Source of the DNA: Leptolyngbya sp. NIES-2104
GTDB lineage: Bacteria > Cyanobacteriota > Cyanobacteriia > Leptolyngbyales > Leptolyngbyaceae
Direction: 5' to 3'
Assembly (NCBI RefSeq): GCF_001485215.1
Contig: NZ_BBWW01000001.1
Coordinates: 1,054,001-1,118,000 of the forward strand
Length of the DNA stretch: 64,000 bases
Position numbers and translations under genes: made by a program. Shown in pieces: positions 36,285-46,320 of the stretch. Within the stretch, counting starts at the first letter, position 1. The number at the start of each line of letters is the position of its first letter. The notes under the pieces are model-generated. The model saw nothing but the letters and a program-made list of their open reading frames with translations, was not told the origin of the DNA and did no database searches.

Positions 36285-36394
36285 TGAAACAATAGCCAAA
36301 CTGCCATACACCTTTCTGATTGATTTTTCTGGTATCAAAACATCCAGAACGAAGACATGATATAGTGTTCCGATTTCCTAGGAAAAACGAAAAT

Positions 36395-37414
36395 ATGGCA
36401 GTTCCTGAAAGTTTAAATTCGCTAAGAATTCCTGATTTTAATGGCGATGGTCGGACTGATCTTTTCAGTTTAAATACCAATACTCGTGTTGGAGAACTTG
36501 CGCTAATTGCAGGAGTTCGATCGCTTGGATCAAGCTCATTTCCATCGATTCCGGCAGGATGGCAAGCGCCGAAATATGGCGATTTTAATGGCGATCGCAA
36601 AACTGATTTGCTGTGGCGAGATACGACCACCGGGGAGAATGGAATTTGGCTCATGAATGGCACATCGATTCAGGGTGGAGCCTTTCTCGATCCGCTTCAA
36701 GGCGATTGGAGAAGCGTGATCGGTGAATTTAACGGCGATGGAAAAACCGACCTATTCTGGTACAACTTCAGCACCGGAGACTATCAACTTTGGTTAATGG
36801 ATGGATCGCAAAAAACTCGACAAATCGGCGGCAAAATTGACGGAGGATGGGAACCGTCGATCGCTGATTTCAACGGAGACAATCGTACCGATTTGTTCTG
36901 GCGCAACCCAGAAACAGGCGGAAATTCATTCTGGACATTTGACCCGCAAACATTAACGATTTTCGGTGAGTCGCTCCCCGTAAAACCGATCACTTCAAGC
37001 GCTGAAGTGATTGATTTCAATGGAGACGGACGTAGTGGTCTCTTTTGGCGCGATCGCTTAACTGGGCAGAATCAAGTTTGGACTTGGACAGGAAGCGGAT
37101 TCCAACCTGATGCAACCTCGATCGAGCTTCCGAGCACAAGCAGCGATCTCACGATTCGGATTGCTGATTTTAACGATGATGGTCGCACTGATTTTCTCGT
37201 TCGCAATCCCAGCACCGCCGAAGATCAAGTCTGGCTCTCTGAAGGGACGAGAGTGCAAATTCTCCCGGTCGCGAGTCAATCCGCTGGGTTCCGAGCGGCG
37301 ATCGGAGATTACAACGGCGATCGATTTTCAGATATTCGCTGGACAACAACGGATGGAACGCAGAGCGTCATTTGGTTCAGCAATGGAATTCTACCGAAAC
37401 CAATGGTGCCGTAG
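36395..37414 (+). CDS. FG-GAP/VCBS repeat protein (calcium-binding propeller)
   Basis: About 339 residues from ATG 36395, with AGGAAAA about 9 bases upstream. Seven repeats of about 45 residues each carry a DFNGDGRTDLF-type loop (also DFNGDRKTD, EFNGDGKTD, DFNGDNRTD, DFNGDGRSG, DFNDDGRTD and DYNGDRFSD), the calcium-binding loop of integrin-like FG-GAP propellers. Seven units would close one propeller that makes up the entire protein. No signal peptide is visible, even in the longer frame to 36320, which is odd for a calcium-binding adhesion-type protein. It may be exported by a non-Sec route. Confidence 0.88.
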   Translation: MAVPESLNSLRIPDFNGDGRTDLFSLNTNTRVGELALIAGVRSLGSSSFPSIPAGWQAPKYGDFNGDRKTDLLWRDTTTGENGIWLMNGTSIQGGAFLDPLQGDWRSVIGEFNGDGKTDLFWYNFSTGDYQLWLMDGSQKTRQIGGKIDGGWEPSIADFNGDNRTDLFWRNPETGGNSFWTFDPQTLTIFGESLPVKPITSSAEVIDFNGDGRSGLFWRDRLTGQNQVWTWTGSGFQPDATSIELPSTSSDLTIRIADFNDDGRTDFLVRNPSTAEDQVWLSEGTRVQILPVASQSAGFRAAIGDYNGDRFSDIRWTTTDGTQSVIWFSNGILPKPMVP

Positions 37415-37452
37415 GATGACTTAAGCGATTCCTGCATGTTCCAAAAATGATG

Positions 37453-37480
37453 AAGCCCTATCTGAATCGAGAGGGCTTTC
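37453..37480 (+). terminator. Terminator of the FG-GAP gene
   Basis: AAGCCCT ... AGGGCTT with a 12-base loop, ending TTTC, about 40 bases past the stop. Confidence 0.65.
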
Positions 37481-37492
37481 ACAAAATCAACT

Positions 37493-37752
37493 GGTAACTG
37501 AAATCTTGCGCCATTTTCAAGAAGGCGTATTTCGAGCATTTCGTTCATCGCATTCACCCGCCCCGGAATGGAATTCGGGGCTACCTGTGCGAAGTCAGTT
37601 GAAACTGACTCAAGAAGCCGAATCTACGCTCTTCAGTCCCCTTTAGTGGACTTCGTTCTGTTAGCCCCGAATTCCATTCCGGGGCGAGGCAGCGCAATGA
37701 ACAAAACGCTCGAAATTCGTCCTGTCGCCATTGGTACAAGATTTCAGGTAAC
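37493..37752. repeat. Palindromic element, copy 3, with long outer arms
   Basis: Core 37557-37686 is of the second arm type (CCCGCCCCGGAATGGAATTC...). Inner hairpins are GTCAGT-TGAA-ACTGAC and GTCCCC-TTTA-GTGGAC. The outer ~60 bases on each side are also inverted copies at roughly 70% identity (CTGAAATCTTG and ATTTCGAGC...TTCAT are shared), so the total palindrome is about 260 bp. The right arm contains the stop codon of ftsH. Confidence 0.88.
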
Positions 37753-39648
37753 GCTAGCAGTTTGTTGAGAGACAGAATCGCGATATTCCTCCACAATCTT
37801 ACGAAACTGCTCACCCTCGATCGTTTCTTGTTCCAGCAGCACATCGACTAAGCGATCGACTAATGGACGATTGTCGCGCAACAGTCGGCGGGCTTCCGCA
37901 TAACAGAATTTCGCAATCTCTCGCACTTTCTGATCGATCTGGCTTGCGAGTTCTTCAGAATATTCAGACTGCGGCATCATGCTCCGTCCTAGAAACACTT
38001 CGCCGCCTGAGCTTTCAAACGCAACTGGACCCAAATCAGACATACCAAACATCGTCACCATTTGCCGCGCAATTTGAGTGACTTTGCCAATATCGCTGGC
38101 GGCTCCAGCATCGATCGCATCTTCTCCGAACACTTCCGCTTCAACCGCTCGACCCCCTAGAATGACTTTAATTCGATCGAGCATCCAAGCACGAGTATAA
38201 AGACCACTATCGATCGTTTCTTCATCTGGAACGGTCTGTGAGAAGCCTTCGATTCCACCGGCACGTGGAATAATCGTCACTTTGTTCAGCGGATCAGCGT
38301 TTGTCAAAATCGTTGTCAGTAAAGCATGTCCGATTTCGTGATACGCGGTCATACGCTTACGGGTCGAATCGAGCAGCGGATTTTTTGCAAGTCCGATCGA
38401 CACTCGATCGATCGCATCATCGATTTCCAGCATCGTGACCGCATCTTTCCGACGACGTGCTGTGAGAATTGCCGCTTCATTTAATAAATTCGCCAATTCA
38501 GCCCCAGAGAATCCCGGCGTTTGACGAGCAATTTTTTCGAGATCTACTTCATCTGACAGCTTTTTATTCCGGGCATGAACTTCGAGGATTTTCAGGCGAC
38601 CTTTACGATCGGGTAAATCGACGGTGATTTGTCGATCGAATCGTCCCGGACGCAACAACGCAGAATCCAACACATCCGGGCGGTTTGTCGCTGCAATAAT
38701 GATGATTCCAGTATTGCCTTCAAACCCATCCATTTCAGTCAATAACTGGTTTAGAGTTTGTTCCCGTTCATCATTACCGCCACCGATACCCGCTCCACGT
38801 TGGCGACCGACCGCATCAATTTCATCGATAAAGACGATGCAGGGCGCGTTCTCTTTCGCTTTCTTAAATAAGTCACGTACACGAGAAGCACCGACCCCGA
38901 CAAACATTTCGACAAATTCGGAACCGGAAATTGAGAAGAACGGAACACCCGCTTCACCCGCGATCGCTTTTGCCAACAATGTCTTGCCTGTTCCCGGCGA
39001 TCCAACGAGTAGAACCCCTTTCGGAATTCTCGCTCCAACTGCCGTAAACCGTTCAGGCTTCTTCAGAAATGTGACGACTTCTTGTAATTCTTCTTTCGCT
39101 TCTTCAATCCCTGCGACATCATCAAACATCACACCCGTTTTGGCTTCCATCTGAAACCGAGCGCGAGACTTTCCGAAGCTCATCGCTTGTCCAGGACCAC
39201 CCGGAGAATTGCTCGATCGACGTAGAATCAGCAGCAATCCTGCAATCAACAACATGAACAGCAGCAGATTCGCCACCAGTCCGACCACAACGCTATTATC
39301 TGCGGTGGGTTGAGAATCAAACGTGACCTTATTTTTCCGAAGTCGATCGATGAGTTCTGGATTGCGATCGAGGAGTTGCACTTCGATCGGTGGCTCGTTT
39401 CTGTTCGCGCCTTGCAGTCGAACTCGTGCCACATTCTGAGCTTCATCGATTTCGACGCGCTCGACTTCACCCGCATCAATTTTCTTTAGCAATCCGGTGT
39501 AGCTCAAAGACTGACGGGCTTGAGCCATCGCGGGAGCACTCATGAGCAGGCTTTGAAGCAGTAGCCAGCCGATGACAGCAGTTTTGCCTGCCTGCGATCG
39601 AACTTTTTTGAGCGACAGCGATTGAGCCAAATTCCGTGAGCCTTTCAT
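37744..39648 (-). CDS. ftsH: FtsH ATP-dependent zinc metalloprotease
   Basis: About 634 residues from ATG 39648 (AAAGG upstream; the TTG/ATG-less extension to 39702 is rejected). An N-terminal signal-like membrane helix (about 25-45), a lumenal or periplasmic domain, a second helix (about 120-140), then the AAA+ domain with Walker [14 protein letters not shown], Walker [13 protein letters not shown] and the second region of homology [18 protein letters not shown]. The metalloprotease motif is [12 protein letters not shown]. In cyanobacteria several FtsH paralogues form hexamers that degrade damaged photosystem II D1 and regulatory proteins; which paralogue this is needs phylogeny. It has a terminator upstream, so it is expressed alone. 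Confidence 0.97.
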   Translation of the reverse strand: MKGSRNLAQSLSLKKVRSQAGKTAVIGWLLLQSLLMSAPAMAQARQSLSYTGLLKKIDAGEVERVEIDEAQNVARVRLQGANRNEPPIEVQLLDRNPELIDRLRKNKVTFDSQPTADNSVVVGLVANLLLFMLLIAGLLLILRRSSNSPGGPGQAMSFGKSRARFQMEAKTGVMFDDVAGIEEAKEELQEVVTFLKKPERFTAVGARIPKGVLLVGSPGTGKTLLAKAIAGEAGVPFFSISGSEFVEMFVGVGASRVRDLFKKAKENAPCIVFIDEIDAVGRQRGAGIGGGNDEREQTLNQLLTEMDGFEGNTGIIIIAATNRPDVLDSALLRPGRFDRQITVDLPDRKGRLKILEVHARNKKLSDEVDLEKIARQTPGFSGAELANLLNEAAILTARRRKDAVTMLEIDDAIDRVSIGLAKNPLLDSTRKRMTAYHEIGHALLTTILTNADPLNKVTIIPRAGGIEGFSQTVPDEETIDSGLYTRAWMLDRIKVILGGRAVEAEVFGEDAIDAGAASDIGKVTQIARQMVTMFGMSDLGPVAFESSGGEVFLGRSMMPQSEYSEELASQIDQKVREIAKFCYAEARRLLRDNRPLVDRLVDVLLEQETIEGEQFRKIVEEYRDSVSQQTASVT

Positions 39649-39691
39649 TGTGTGTTGCCTTTTGTCGGGTGGGACAGGATCGGGGGACGAT

Positions 39692-39730
39692 AACAAAAAC
39701 AATAGAGTTCACGCAGGACGCAACTCTATT
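39692..39730 (-). terminator. Terminator between the anti-sigma-type gene and ftsH
   Basis: On the minus strand AATAGAGTT ... AACTCTATT with a 12-base loop, followed by GTTTTTGTT. It isolates the 39748-40200 transcript from ftsH. Confidence 0.85.
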
Positions 39731-39747
39731 TCCTTAGTCTAGCCCTC

Positions 39748-40200
39748 TCAATACGAATTCGACACTTGAGCGGGGGGAGATTCGGGAGTGTACTTGACAA
39801 TTTTGAGACAGTTGCGCTGTCCTTGACGATCGTAGCTGACTTCATCGGCTAAGCGTCGCAATAAAAACCAGCCGTATCCTCCTTCCTGTAGAGTTCCTGG
39901 CTGGGGTTCTCGAATATTGTTGGGATCAAAAGGTTGTCCCCAATCCCAAATCTCGATTTCCATTCGATCGTCGTGTAGAGCGACCTGAATGTCGATCGAA
40001 GTGTCATGTGAGAGTCCTGAATGGGCGTGACGGACAGCGTTGGTAAATCCTTCAGCTAAAGCGAGATTAAGGCGGTGGAGTTGATTCTCACGCCGGGGAA
40101 AATGGGGATCATGTTGATACCAAAATTTCTCAAACCATTTCTGGACATGGTTCAAGACTGTGAGGTTACTGTTAACCGACAGATGATCTTGCTGAAACAT
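39748..40200 (-). CDS. Anti-sigma-factor-type serine/threonine kinase (RsbW-like ATPase)
   Basis: 150 residues with a GHKL ATPase fold of the RsbW/HATPase_c_2 group: LNLALAEGFTNAVRHAHSG (N box), EIWDWGQPFDP (G1 box) and QEGGYGWFLLRRLADEVSY (G2 region). These small kinases bind and inactivate sigma factors and phosphorylate STAS antagonists, or serve as output modules for PP2C phosphatases. No sigma factor, STAS protein or phosphatase gene is adjacent. It has its own terminator. Confidence 0.88.
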   Translation of the reverse strand: MFQQDHLSVNSNLTVLNHVQKWFEKFWYQHDPHFPRRENQLHRLNLALAEGFTNAVRHAHSGLSHDTSIDIQVALHDDRMEIEIWDWGQPFDPNNIREPQPGTLQEGGYGWFLLRRLADEVSYDRQGQRNCLKIVKYTPESPPAQVSNSY

Positions 40201-40353
40201 GCTTCGATTCGTTCACTCGATCGCGGGGTCTGGGGTTGATTTCTATTTCAAACTATATTTATGATACGTGTCTTTTCAGCGTCAACGCGTTGTATTTTCT
40301 CTAAAAATCACTGGAAATTTTGGCACTCAGTATCAACAATATATAGACTTTTA

Positions 40354-41085
40354 TCAATGGAAGTGATTGATATTTAGCGCTTTTCGCTGCAATTGTAGCA
40401 GTTCTTGAATTCCTTTCTCAGCCAGGTTCATAATCTGATCCAATTGTTGCCGAGTGAAGCTGCCTTGTTCGGCTGTGCCTTGAATTTCGATGATTTCTAG
40501 CGCATCATTCATCACGACATTGCAATCGATATCTGCTGTGACATCTTCGGGATAATTTAGGTCAAGAAATGCCTCGCCTTCGATCAGTCCAACCGAGATG
40601 GCAGCGACTTGGTGACGAATCGGAGAGCGATCGAGTTCTCCTTTTTGGATCAGCGTGTCGATCGCGTCATGCAGCGCGACAAATGCACCTGTGATCGAAG
40701 TGGTTCGGGTTCCAGCATCGGCTTGAAGAACATCGGCATCGATCGTAATCGTTCGTTCTCCGAGTGCCTGCATATCGAGGACTGATCTCAAGCTGCGTCC
40801 AATCAGGCGTTGGATTTCTTGGGTGCGTCCAGAAAGTTTGAGGAGTTCGCGCTCTTGTCGATCGGGAGTGGCTCCCGGTAGCATTCGGTACTCAGCAGTG
40901 AGCCAGCCTTGCCCTTTGCCTTCGAGAAATCGGGGGACTCTAGATTGAATGCTAACGGTGCAAAGGACTTGGGTGTCACCGCAGCAGGCAAGAACGGAAC
41001 CTGCGGAGAATTTGGTAAAGCCACGGGTAAAGGTGGTGGGACGGAGTTGGTCGGGTTGCCGACCATCTGGACGCTGCCAGGACAT
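40354..41085 (-). CDS. rph: Ribonuclease PH
   Basis: Phosphorolytic 3'-5' exoribonuclease that trims tRNA 3' ends. 243 residues, the normal length. [19 protein letters not shown] and [20 protein letters not shown] at the N-terminus, [40 protein letters not shown] (phosphate and RNA site), and [14 protein letters not shown] (catalytic Asp residues). All diagnostic segments are intact. Confidence 0.97.
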   Translation of the reverse strand: MSWQRPDGRQPDQLRPTTFTRGFTKFSAGSVLACCGDTQVLCTVSIQSRVPRFLEGKGQGWLTAEYRMLPGATPDRQERELLKLSGRTQEIQRLIGRSLRSVLDMQALGERTITIDADVLQADAGTRTTSITGAFVALHDAIDTLIQKGELDRSPIRHQVAAISVGLIEGEAFLDLNYPEDVTADIDCNVVMNDALEIIEIQGTAEQGSFTRQQLDQIMNLAEKGIQELLQLQRKALNINHFH

Positions 41086-41169
41086 GGAATTTCCTCAAAT
41101 CTGTGATTTAGCATACCGTCCACGGTTTGGTTTAGGTAGGGAGATTCCAGATTGTTTTCAGATTTGGGG

Positions 41170-41871
41170 TCATAATCCCGCGAACCATTCGTATCCCTGA
41201 TCTTCCCAATAACCCCGCGATCGACCGAGTTTGCTCACCAACGTAATCCGCGTTACCCATTTACTCTGCTTGTATCCCAGTTTGATCGGGGATGCCAATC
41301 TGAGTGGTGCACCATTTTGAATCGGTAATGGTTCACCGTTTATCTGATACGCCATGAGCGTTTGAGGATGGAGGCACGATCGCAGATCCCAACTTTCAGA
41401 ATAGCGATCGGCAGATTGAAAATAAACATACTGCACTCCCGGTTTCGGCTGTGCTAGTTGGATTAGATCTCTCAAACGAACACCGCCCCATTGCACGATC
41501 GCTGCCCATCCCTCGACACACACATGCCGAATAATCATTGAAGTGAGCGGCAATTTGTAAATCTCATTCAGGCTTAATGATAACGGTTGATTTACTTCAC
41601 CATCAATGATTAATCGAAATTTCTCTGAATCAATTACGGGAGTAAAGCCGAAAGTATTGACGATTAATTGACCTCGCTCAATTTGACTAGCCGCAAATTC
41701 AGGCACAGGCGTTTCCGGCTTTAATAATAGTTCCTCAACTTTCTGATTTAAAGGTTCTGTCGCAGCACCCACCAGATCAGCAAAAATTGGAACACCACAA
41801 CCGCCGAGAATCAATCCTGAACTTGAAACGCCAGCAATTTTAAGAAAGTCACGTCGCGAATAATTCTGCAT
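41170..41871 (-). CDS. Molybdopterin-dependent oxidoreductase (MsrP/sulfite-oxidase fold), Tat-exported
   Basis: About 233 residues from ATG 41871. The N-terminus NYSRRDFLKIAGVSSSGLIL is a twin-arginine signal followed by GGC, which also resembles a lipobox. The body is the small sulfite-oxidase fold. IIRHVCVEGWAAIVQW carries the Cys that ligates molybdenum, and NGAPLRLASPIKLGYKQSKW fits the cofactor-binding segment. The next gene, ending 5 bases upstream, encodes a cytochrome b membrane protein, its likely electron donor, as in MsrPQ. It is smaller than MsrP (~330) and may act on another S- or N-oxide. Confidence 0.85.
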   Translation of the reverse strand: MQNYSRRDFLKIAGVSSSGLILGGCGVPIFADLVGAATEPLNQKVEELLLKPETPVPEFAASQIERGQLIVNTFGFTPVIDSEKFRLIIDGEVNQPLSLSLNEIYKLPLTSMIIRHVCVEGWAAIVQWGGVRLRDLIQLAQPKPGVQYVYFQSADRYSESWDLRSCLHPQTLMAYQINGEPLPIQNGAPLRLASPIKLGYKQSKWVTRITLVSKLGRSRGYWEDQGYEWFAGL

Positions 41872-41876
41872 TACCG

Positions 41877-42458
41877 TTACCAAAACATCGAATCGATTAA
41901 TCGAGAGCCGCCGACTTTTAGCGCTAAGAAGGAATGTATGATCGCGAATCCGATCACAGTCGGAACACTAGAGAAATGAACAATCCTCAACGCTTGCCAA
42001 TCTCCGAATAAATCAACAATCCAGGGAAATTGAGCGGGTTTGTACATTCCGATGCCGCTGAGGATGGCAAGTAAAAGAATCGGCACGATCGCAGTGTAAG
42101 CAACCCGATGCCAAGCATAATATTTCCGTTTCGGATTTTTTCCGGTTTGGAGTGCCTTGATATCATTTGCACCAACAAATCGATGTTTCCATCGCTGTGA
42201 CACGATCACATAAATCCCATACCACAGCAAATTCAGCGAAAATAATCCCATTCCAGCAAAGTGCCAATCTCGCCCACCTGCTAACCATCCACCCATCGTG
42301 AAAATCGGCGGAATCGGTATTCCTGCTCGACCTCCAAACACTGGATTGGCGTTGTAAATTTGCAGTCCACTGGTCAGCATGACGAATAGACTCACGACAT
42401 TAATCCAATGAAACGTTTTAGCAAGAATCGCCTGTTTCGGTAAAACCTTGAGTTCCAT
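41877..42458 (-). CDS. Cytochrome b561-like membrane subunit
   Basis: 193 residues with four membrane helices and His residues placed for haem b: KTFHWINVVSLFVMLTSG, WHFAGMGLFSLNLLWYGIYV, YAWHRVAYTAIVPILLLAI and LRIVHFSSVPTVIGFAIIHS. This is the di-haem cytochrome b layout (thiosulfate reductase/Ni-Fe hydrogenase cytochrome b type). It is encoded 5 bases before the molybdopterin protein and probably passes quinol electrons to it on the outer face of the membrane. Confidence 0.88.
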   Translation of the reverse strand: MELKVLPKQAILAKTFHWINVVSLFVMLTSGLQIYNANPVFGGRAGIPIPPIFTMGGWLAGGRDWHFAGMGLFSLNLLWYGIYVIVSQRWKHRFVGANDIKALQTGKNPKRKYYAWHRVAYTAIVPILLLAILSGIGMYKPAQFPWIVDLFGDWQALRIVHFSSVPTVIGFAIIHSFLALKVGGSRLIDSMFW

Positions 42459-42496
42459 CGCGCTTCACAAAAGATCACATGCTCTTAATGTGACAC

Positions 42497-42540
42497 AAAA
42501 AAGCTTCCAGAGTCGATCGACAAACCCACTCCGGAAGCTT
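42497..42540 (-). terminator. Terminator of the EF-G-like gene
   Basis: On the minus strand GAAGCTTCC...GGAAGCTT followed by TTTTTTG, starting about 20 bases past the stop of 42560-44587. Confidence 0.85.
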
Positions 42541-42559
42541 CATCCTTGAGGAGAAAACA

Positions 42560-44587
42560 CTAACGCTTACTGTTGCTGTGTCCCGTTGTCACCAAAACCC
42601 GTTCAGCTAATTTGTCGGGGACTTCTTGCAGATGATCGAATTCGTACTGAAAGAATCCGACTCCCATCGTTTGCGATCGCAGTTCCACAATCAGATCGTG
42701 CATTTCTGCCTGCGGTAATAACACAATCACATCATCCCAACCAACCCAGCCTTCTTTCGCGTCGTAGCCCAACACCTGACCACGCCGACCTCTAGAGAGC
42801 CGCAGCACTTTTGAGGTGAAATCAGCGGGAACAGAAACTGTAACTCTGACGATCGGTTCTAACAAGACAGGTTCACATTTCGCCATGCCTTCCTGCATTG
42901 CAATTCGAGCGGCTTGCTTAAAGGCTTGCTCAGAACTATCCACACTGTGATAAGAACCATTCGTTAAAGTCACCGCAACATCGACCACTGGGAATCCAAG
43001 CGGACCCGTGGAAAGATATTCCCGTACACCCATTTCGACACCGGGAATGTACTGTCTCGGAACGACACCACCGACGATTTTTTCACCAAACTGGAAGCCA
43101 TTACCGCGTGATACAGGTTGAATATCGAGATAGACATCACCGAACTGTCCATGTCCTCCGGTTTGGTGCTTGTAGCGTCCGTGGGAATTAGTAGCCTTGC
43201 GAACCGTCTCTTTGTAGGGGACTTGCGGCAGATGAGTAGACATCGGCAGATTGTACTTGCGTCTTAAGCGATCGAGTGCTACCTGCAAATGAATTTCACC
43301 CTGTCCCCACAAAATGATTTCATGCGTATCGCCATGTTGCTCCCAACAGATGCCGCAATCTTCTTCGAGCAGTTTCGCCAATGTTCCGGTGAGTTTCACT
43401 TCATCATTGCGCTTCTCTGCCTGAATTGCCATTGCATAGACAGGCTTGATCTGTTGAGGTTTGGGAAGTGCTTTTACTCCTCCACTGGAAAGAGTATCTC
43501 CAGTTTTAATCCCTTCCATTCGAGCGAGAGCAACAATCTCACCCGATTGAGCAGAATTCACACTCTGTTGCTGTTGACCCATCAGGCGATACATTCCACC
43601 AATGCGAACTCCGTTGAGTGACATGCCATCGGTGATGGTTCCTTGCCAGACTCGAACTAATGAAAGCTTTCCGCCTTGCTGTGTGTTGTAGGTTTTCAGA
43701 ACTTGAGCAATTTCGGTGTTTCCAGGTTTGATACCGCGATGTTCTGCGATCGTATCCGGTTCTGGAGTTTCCCGCAGTAATGCAGAGAGTAGCGGACGAA
43801 CTCCAAAATCTCGATCGGCACACCCAAAGAACACAGGCACAATCAAGTCTGCACCCAATTCCATCTTCAAATCTTGCAGAATCTCATCTTCAGGCGGCTC
43901 AATTTCTTCTAACAGTTCCTCTAACAGATGATCATCCCAGTTTGCCAGGGTTTCGAGCATTTCCATTCGCGCAAGCTGCTCTTGATCCTTCAGTTCCTCT
44001 GGGAATGAAACCGGGTCAGCAGGTGCACCAGGATGATAGTGATAAGCTTGCTCCGTCACTAAATCAATAAATCCGGTTAGCGATTCTCCACGACCGATCG
44101 GATATTGATGCGGAATCAGTGGACGACTCGAAACCGTTTTCAGTGCGTGTAGCACTTCCATAAAGTCCACATCAGCGCGATCCATCTTGTTGAGGAAGAC
44201 TAAATGCGGAATTTCCCAATCATCTAGGAACTTGAACAAGGGCGATAAAGTGAGAACACGATCGACAAGCGCTTCAGTCACCACCACAACCGCATCGACC
44301 CCGATCAACGCATTCAAAGCTTCTTGAGCAAATTCCACCGAACCCGGACAGTCGAGAAACGTGAACCGCACATTTTCGTAAATCGTCGAAGCGGTGTTAA
44401 TCTCAACGGTCATTTGGCGATCGCGGGCTTCTTGGCTGCTGTCTCCCACGGTGTTTTTGTCTTGAACGGTTCCTTTGCGAGACACTGCATTGGTTACCCA
44501 GAGCAAACTTTCGAGGAGTGTTGTTTTGCCGCTGAGATAAGGACCTACGATCGCCACACTTCGGATGCCAACTGAATCACTTTTCAT
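42560..44587 (-). CDS. EF-G-like translational GTPase (divergent, non-canonical FusA)
   Basis: 675 residues with EF-G domain order: GTPase domain with P-loop VGPYLSGKTTLLESL (instead of AHIDAGKTT), switch II TFLDCPGSVEFAQEAL (instead of DTPGH) and FLNKMDRADVD; then domains II-V, including the domain IV segment RYKHQTGGHGQFGDVYLDIQ and the C-terminal RGRRGQVLGYD. The missing His after DCPG and the altered P-loop put it in the EF-G-like subfamily (EF-G2-type), distinct from the translocase. In such factors the role in translocation or recycling is uncertain, and GTPase activation may be altered. Monocistronic. Confidence 0.9.
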   Translation of the reverse strand: MKSDSVGIRSVAIVGPYLSGKTTLLESLLWVTNAVSRKGTVQDKNTVGDSSQEARDRQMTVEINTASTIYENVRFTFLDCPGSVEFAQEALNALIGVDAVVVVTEALVDRVLTLSPLFKFLDDWEIPHLVFLNKMDRADVDFMEVLHALKTVSSRPLIPHQYPIGRGESLTGFIDLVTEQAYHYHPGAPADPVSFPEELKDQEQLARMEMLETLANWDDHLLEELLEEIEPPEDEILQDLKMELGADLIVPVFFGCADRDFGVRPLLSALLRETPEPDTIAEHRGIKPGNTEIAQVLKTYNTQQGGKLSLVRVWQGTITDGMSLNGVRIGGMYRLMGQQQQSVNSAQSGEIVALARMEGIKTGDTLSSGGVKALPKPQQIKPVYAMAIQAEKRNDEVKLTGTLAKLLEEDCGICWEQHGDTHEIILWGQGEIHLQVALDRLRRKYNLPMSTHLPQVPYKETVRKATNSHGRYKHQTGGHGQFGDVYLDIQPVSRGNGFQFGEKIVGGVVPRQYIPGVEMGVREYLSTGPLGFPVVDVAVTLTNGSYHSVDSSEQAFKQAARIAMQEGMAKCEPVLLEPIVRVTVSVPADFTSKVLRLSRGRRGQVLGYDAKEGWVGWDDVIVLLPQAEMHDLIVELRSQTMGVGFFQYEFDHLQEVPDKLAERVLVTTGHSNSKR

Positions 44588-44806
44588 ACCATTCTCCTAG
44601 ATATTGAAATAGCAATCTTTCTTCGATTTCAGAATGCAGAAACCGACCCAATTCTTTGCAATGTAGAGTGCAAGAGTTGAGCAATTTCTGATTATTCGAT
44701 CGAAGTCAATTGATTGTGTTGAAACGAAAGATTTTCAACCTGAAAATCGATAATGCTGAATTATCAAACTGTTGTGATCTCGCTGATCAAAACCTCAGAT
44801 TGTCTT

Positions 44807-44844
44807 AACGAAAAGGGGCGCGTTTGACCGCACCCCTTTTCGTT
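44807..44844 (-). terminator. Terminator of hpf/lrtA, stem includes the stop codon region
   Basis: Twelve-bp stem AACGAAAAGGGG / CCCCTTTTCGTT with a 14-base loop. The 5' side of the stem on the minus strand begins within the stop codon (44843-44845). Confidence 0.85.
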
Positions 44845-45475
44845 ATTTTACGAGCGATTTCACCGTGTCTGTTGTAGTCTTCCCATTGCCGTTGTGGTGA
44901 TGGGTGTGTCCGTTGTTGTTACGAGGCTGAATCACACCATAACCGCCATGATTGCGCTCATAGGCGACATTGATTTCACCCGTCTCGACGTTTCGGAACA
45001 TATAGAAATCATGTCCCACCAGTTCAAGCTGCTCGATCGCTTGATCGACGGACATCGGAGTCATTGAGAAGTATTTGGTGCGAATGACTTGTGCGGGGAG
45101 TTCTGGCTCTCGATCGAGATTGAGATCTCCGATCACAGGTTGATCGCCCAAATTTGCTGTTGCTTTTTCGTGTCGATGATTGGATCGTTTTTCTTTGTAT
45201 TTTCGCAAGCGACGGGCAATTTTATCTGCTACTAGATCGATACTTGCGTAGAGATTTTCACTTCCTTCCTCGGCACGAACAACAGTGCCATTTGCATAGA
45301 TCGTAACTTCTGCAATTTGCCGAACTAATCGGGGGTTACGACTAACAGAGAGATGGACATCGACTTCGGTTGTAAGGGTTTCATAATGGCTTACCGCTTT
45401 CTCGATCTTTTGATGAACGTACTCGCGTATCGCATCCGTAACTTCGATGTTCTTTCCCTGGATCACAAGCTTCAT
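44843..45475 (-). CDS. hpf: Ribosome hibernation-promoting factor, long form (LrtA type)
   Basis: 210 residues. The N-terminal ~100 residues are the HPF/YfiA beta-alpha-beta domain ([59 protein letters not shown]) that binds the 30S decoding centre. A linker leads to the C-terminal dimerisation domain [20 protein letters not shown], then [27 protein letters not shown] is split across residues ~150-180. Long HPF makes 100S ribosome dimers; the cyanobacterial gene is known as the light-repressed transcript A. The roughly 175-base upstream leader may carry the regulation described for lrtA elsewhere. Confidence 0.96.
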   Translation of the reverse strand: MKLVIQGKNIEVTDAIREYVHQKIEKAVSHYETLTTEVDVHLSVSRNPRLVRQIAEVTIYANGTVVRAEEGSENLYASIDLVADKIARRLRKYKEKRSNHRHEKATANLGDQPVIGDLNLDREPELPAQVIRTKYFSMTPMSVDQAIEQLELVGHDFYMFRNVETGEINVAYERNHGGYGVIQPRNNNGHTHHHNGNGKTTTDTVKSLVK

Positions 45476-45672
45476 ATAAGCTATCTCCTCCCCTGAAGTG
45501 GTGGGTGATTAACATTCACACTAACACTTTGTATTCTGGCAAACCATTCCGTTAAAAATGTTTTGCATCTGTTGATAATTCTTGATTCGCACGATTCGGT
45601 AATTTCATCTGATTTTCGCTTGATTTTTTAGCAAAAATATTCCAAAGTGAAGTGTTTGGGGATAAAAGCTTC

Positions 45673-46320
45673 ATGCGATCGTGTTTGCTCTACTCTACAG
45701 GTTTGACCCCTTACAAAACTGCCTGGGACTTTCAGCGATCACTAGTAGATGCACGCAAGCAAGATCCAAGTCTCCGTGATGTTTTGATCCTGTTAGAGCA
45801 TTATCCCGTTTACACGTTAGGACACGGTTCGGATATTAGCTTTTTGAAGTTCGACCCCGCTCAATCCGAATATGAACTTCATCGGATCGAACGCGGTGGA
45901 GAAGTCACTTATCACTGTCCAGGTCAAATCGTAGGCTATCCGATTCTGAATCTGAACAATTATCAGCGAGATTTGCATTGGTATCTTAGACAGTTAGAAG
46001 AAGTAATCATTCGCGTCTTAGCTGTATATGGATTAGTTGGAACGCGAATTTCAGGATTAACCGGAGTTTGGGTGGGCGATCGCAAATTAGCCGCGATCGG
46101 GATTAAAGTCAGTCGTTGGATCACCATGCACGGGTTTGCTCTGAATGTGAATCCAGATTTAAGTGGATTCGATCGCATTGTTCCCTGTGGTATCGCAGAC
46201 AAAGCCGTCGGAAGCCTTGAGCAATTTGTGCCCGGAATCACGATCGACGAAGTGAAACGAGAAATTGCGATCGCATTTGCTAACGTGTTTGAGGTAGCTT
46301 TAGAGCCAGCTTCACTATGA
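45673..46320 (+). CDS. lipB: Octanoyltransferase
   Basis: Transfers octanoate from ACP to lipoyl-dependent proteins. About 215 residues from ATG 45673 (GTG at 45652 rejected). [18 protein letters not shown], then [20 protein letters not shown] (substrate pocket), [20 protein letters not shown] (catalytic Lys) and [13 protein letters not shown] (catalytic Cys) are all present. Its stop overlaps the start of the KdpD-like gene (ATGA), so the two are co-translated despite unrelated functions. Confidence 0.96.
   Translation: MRSCLLYSTGLTPYKTAWDFQRSLVDARKQDPSLRDVLILLEHYPVYTLGHGSDISFLKFDPAQSEYELHRIERGGEVTYHCPGQIVGYPILNLNNYQRDLHWYLRQLEEVIIRVLAVYGLVGTRISGLTGVWVGDRKLAAIGIKVSRWITMHGFALNVNPDLSGFDRIVPCGIADKAVGSLEQFVPGITIDEVKREIAIAFANVFEVALEPASL

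Noticed and set aside
38624-39154. 176-codon plus-strand frame inside ftsH
   Set aside because: Fully antisense to the conserved AAA+ domain; its Ser/Pro/Asn-rich composition is a shadow of ftsH codon use.
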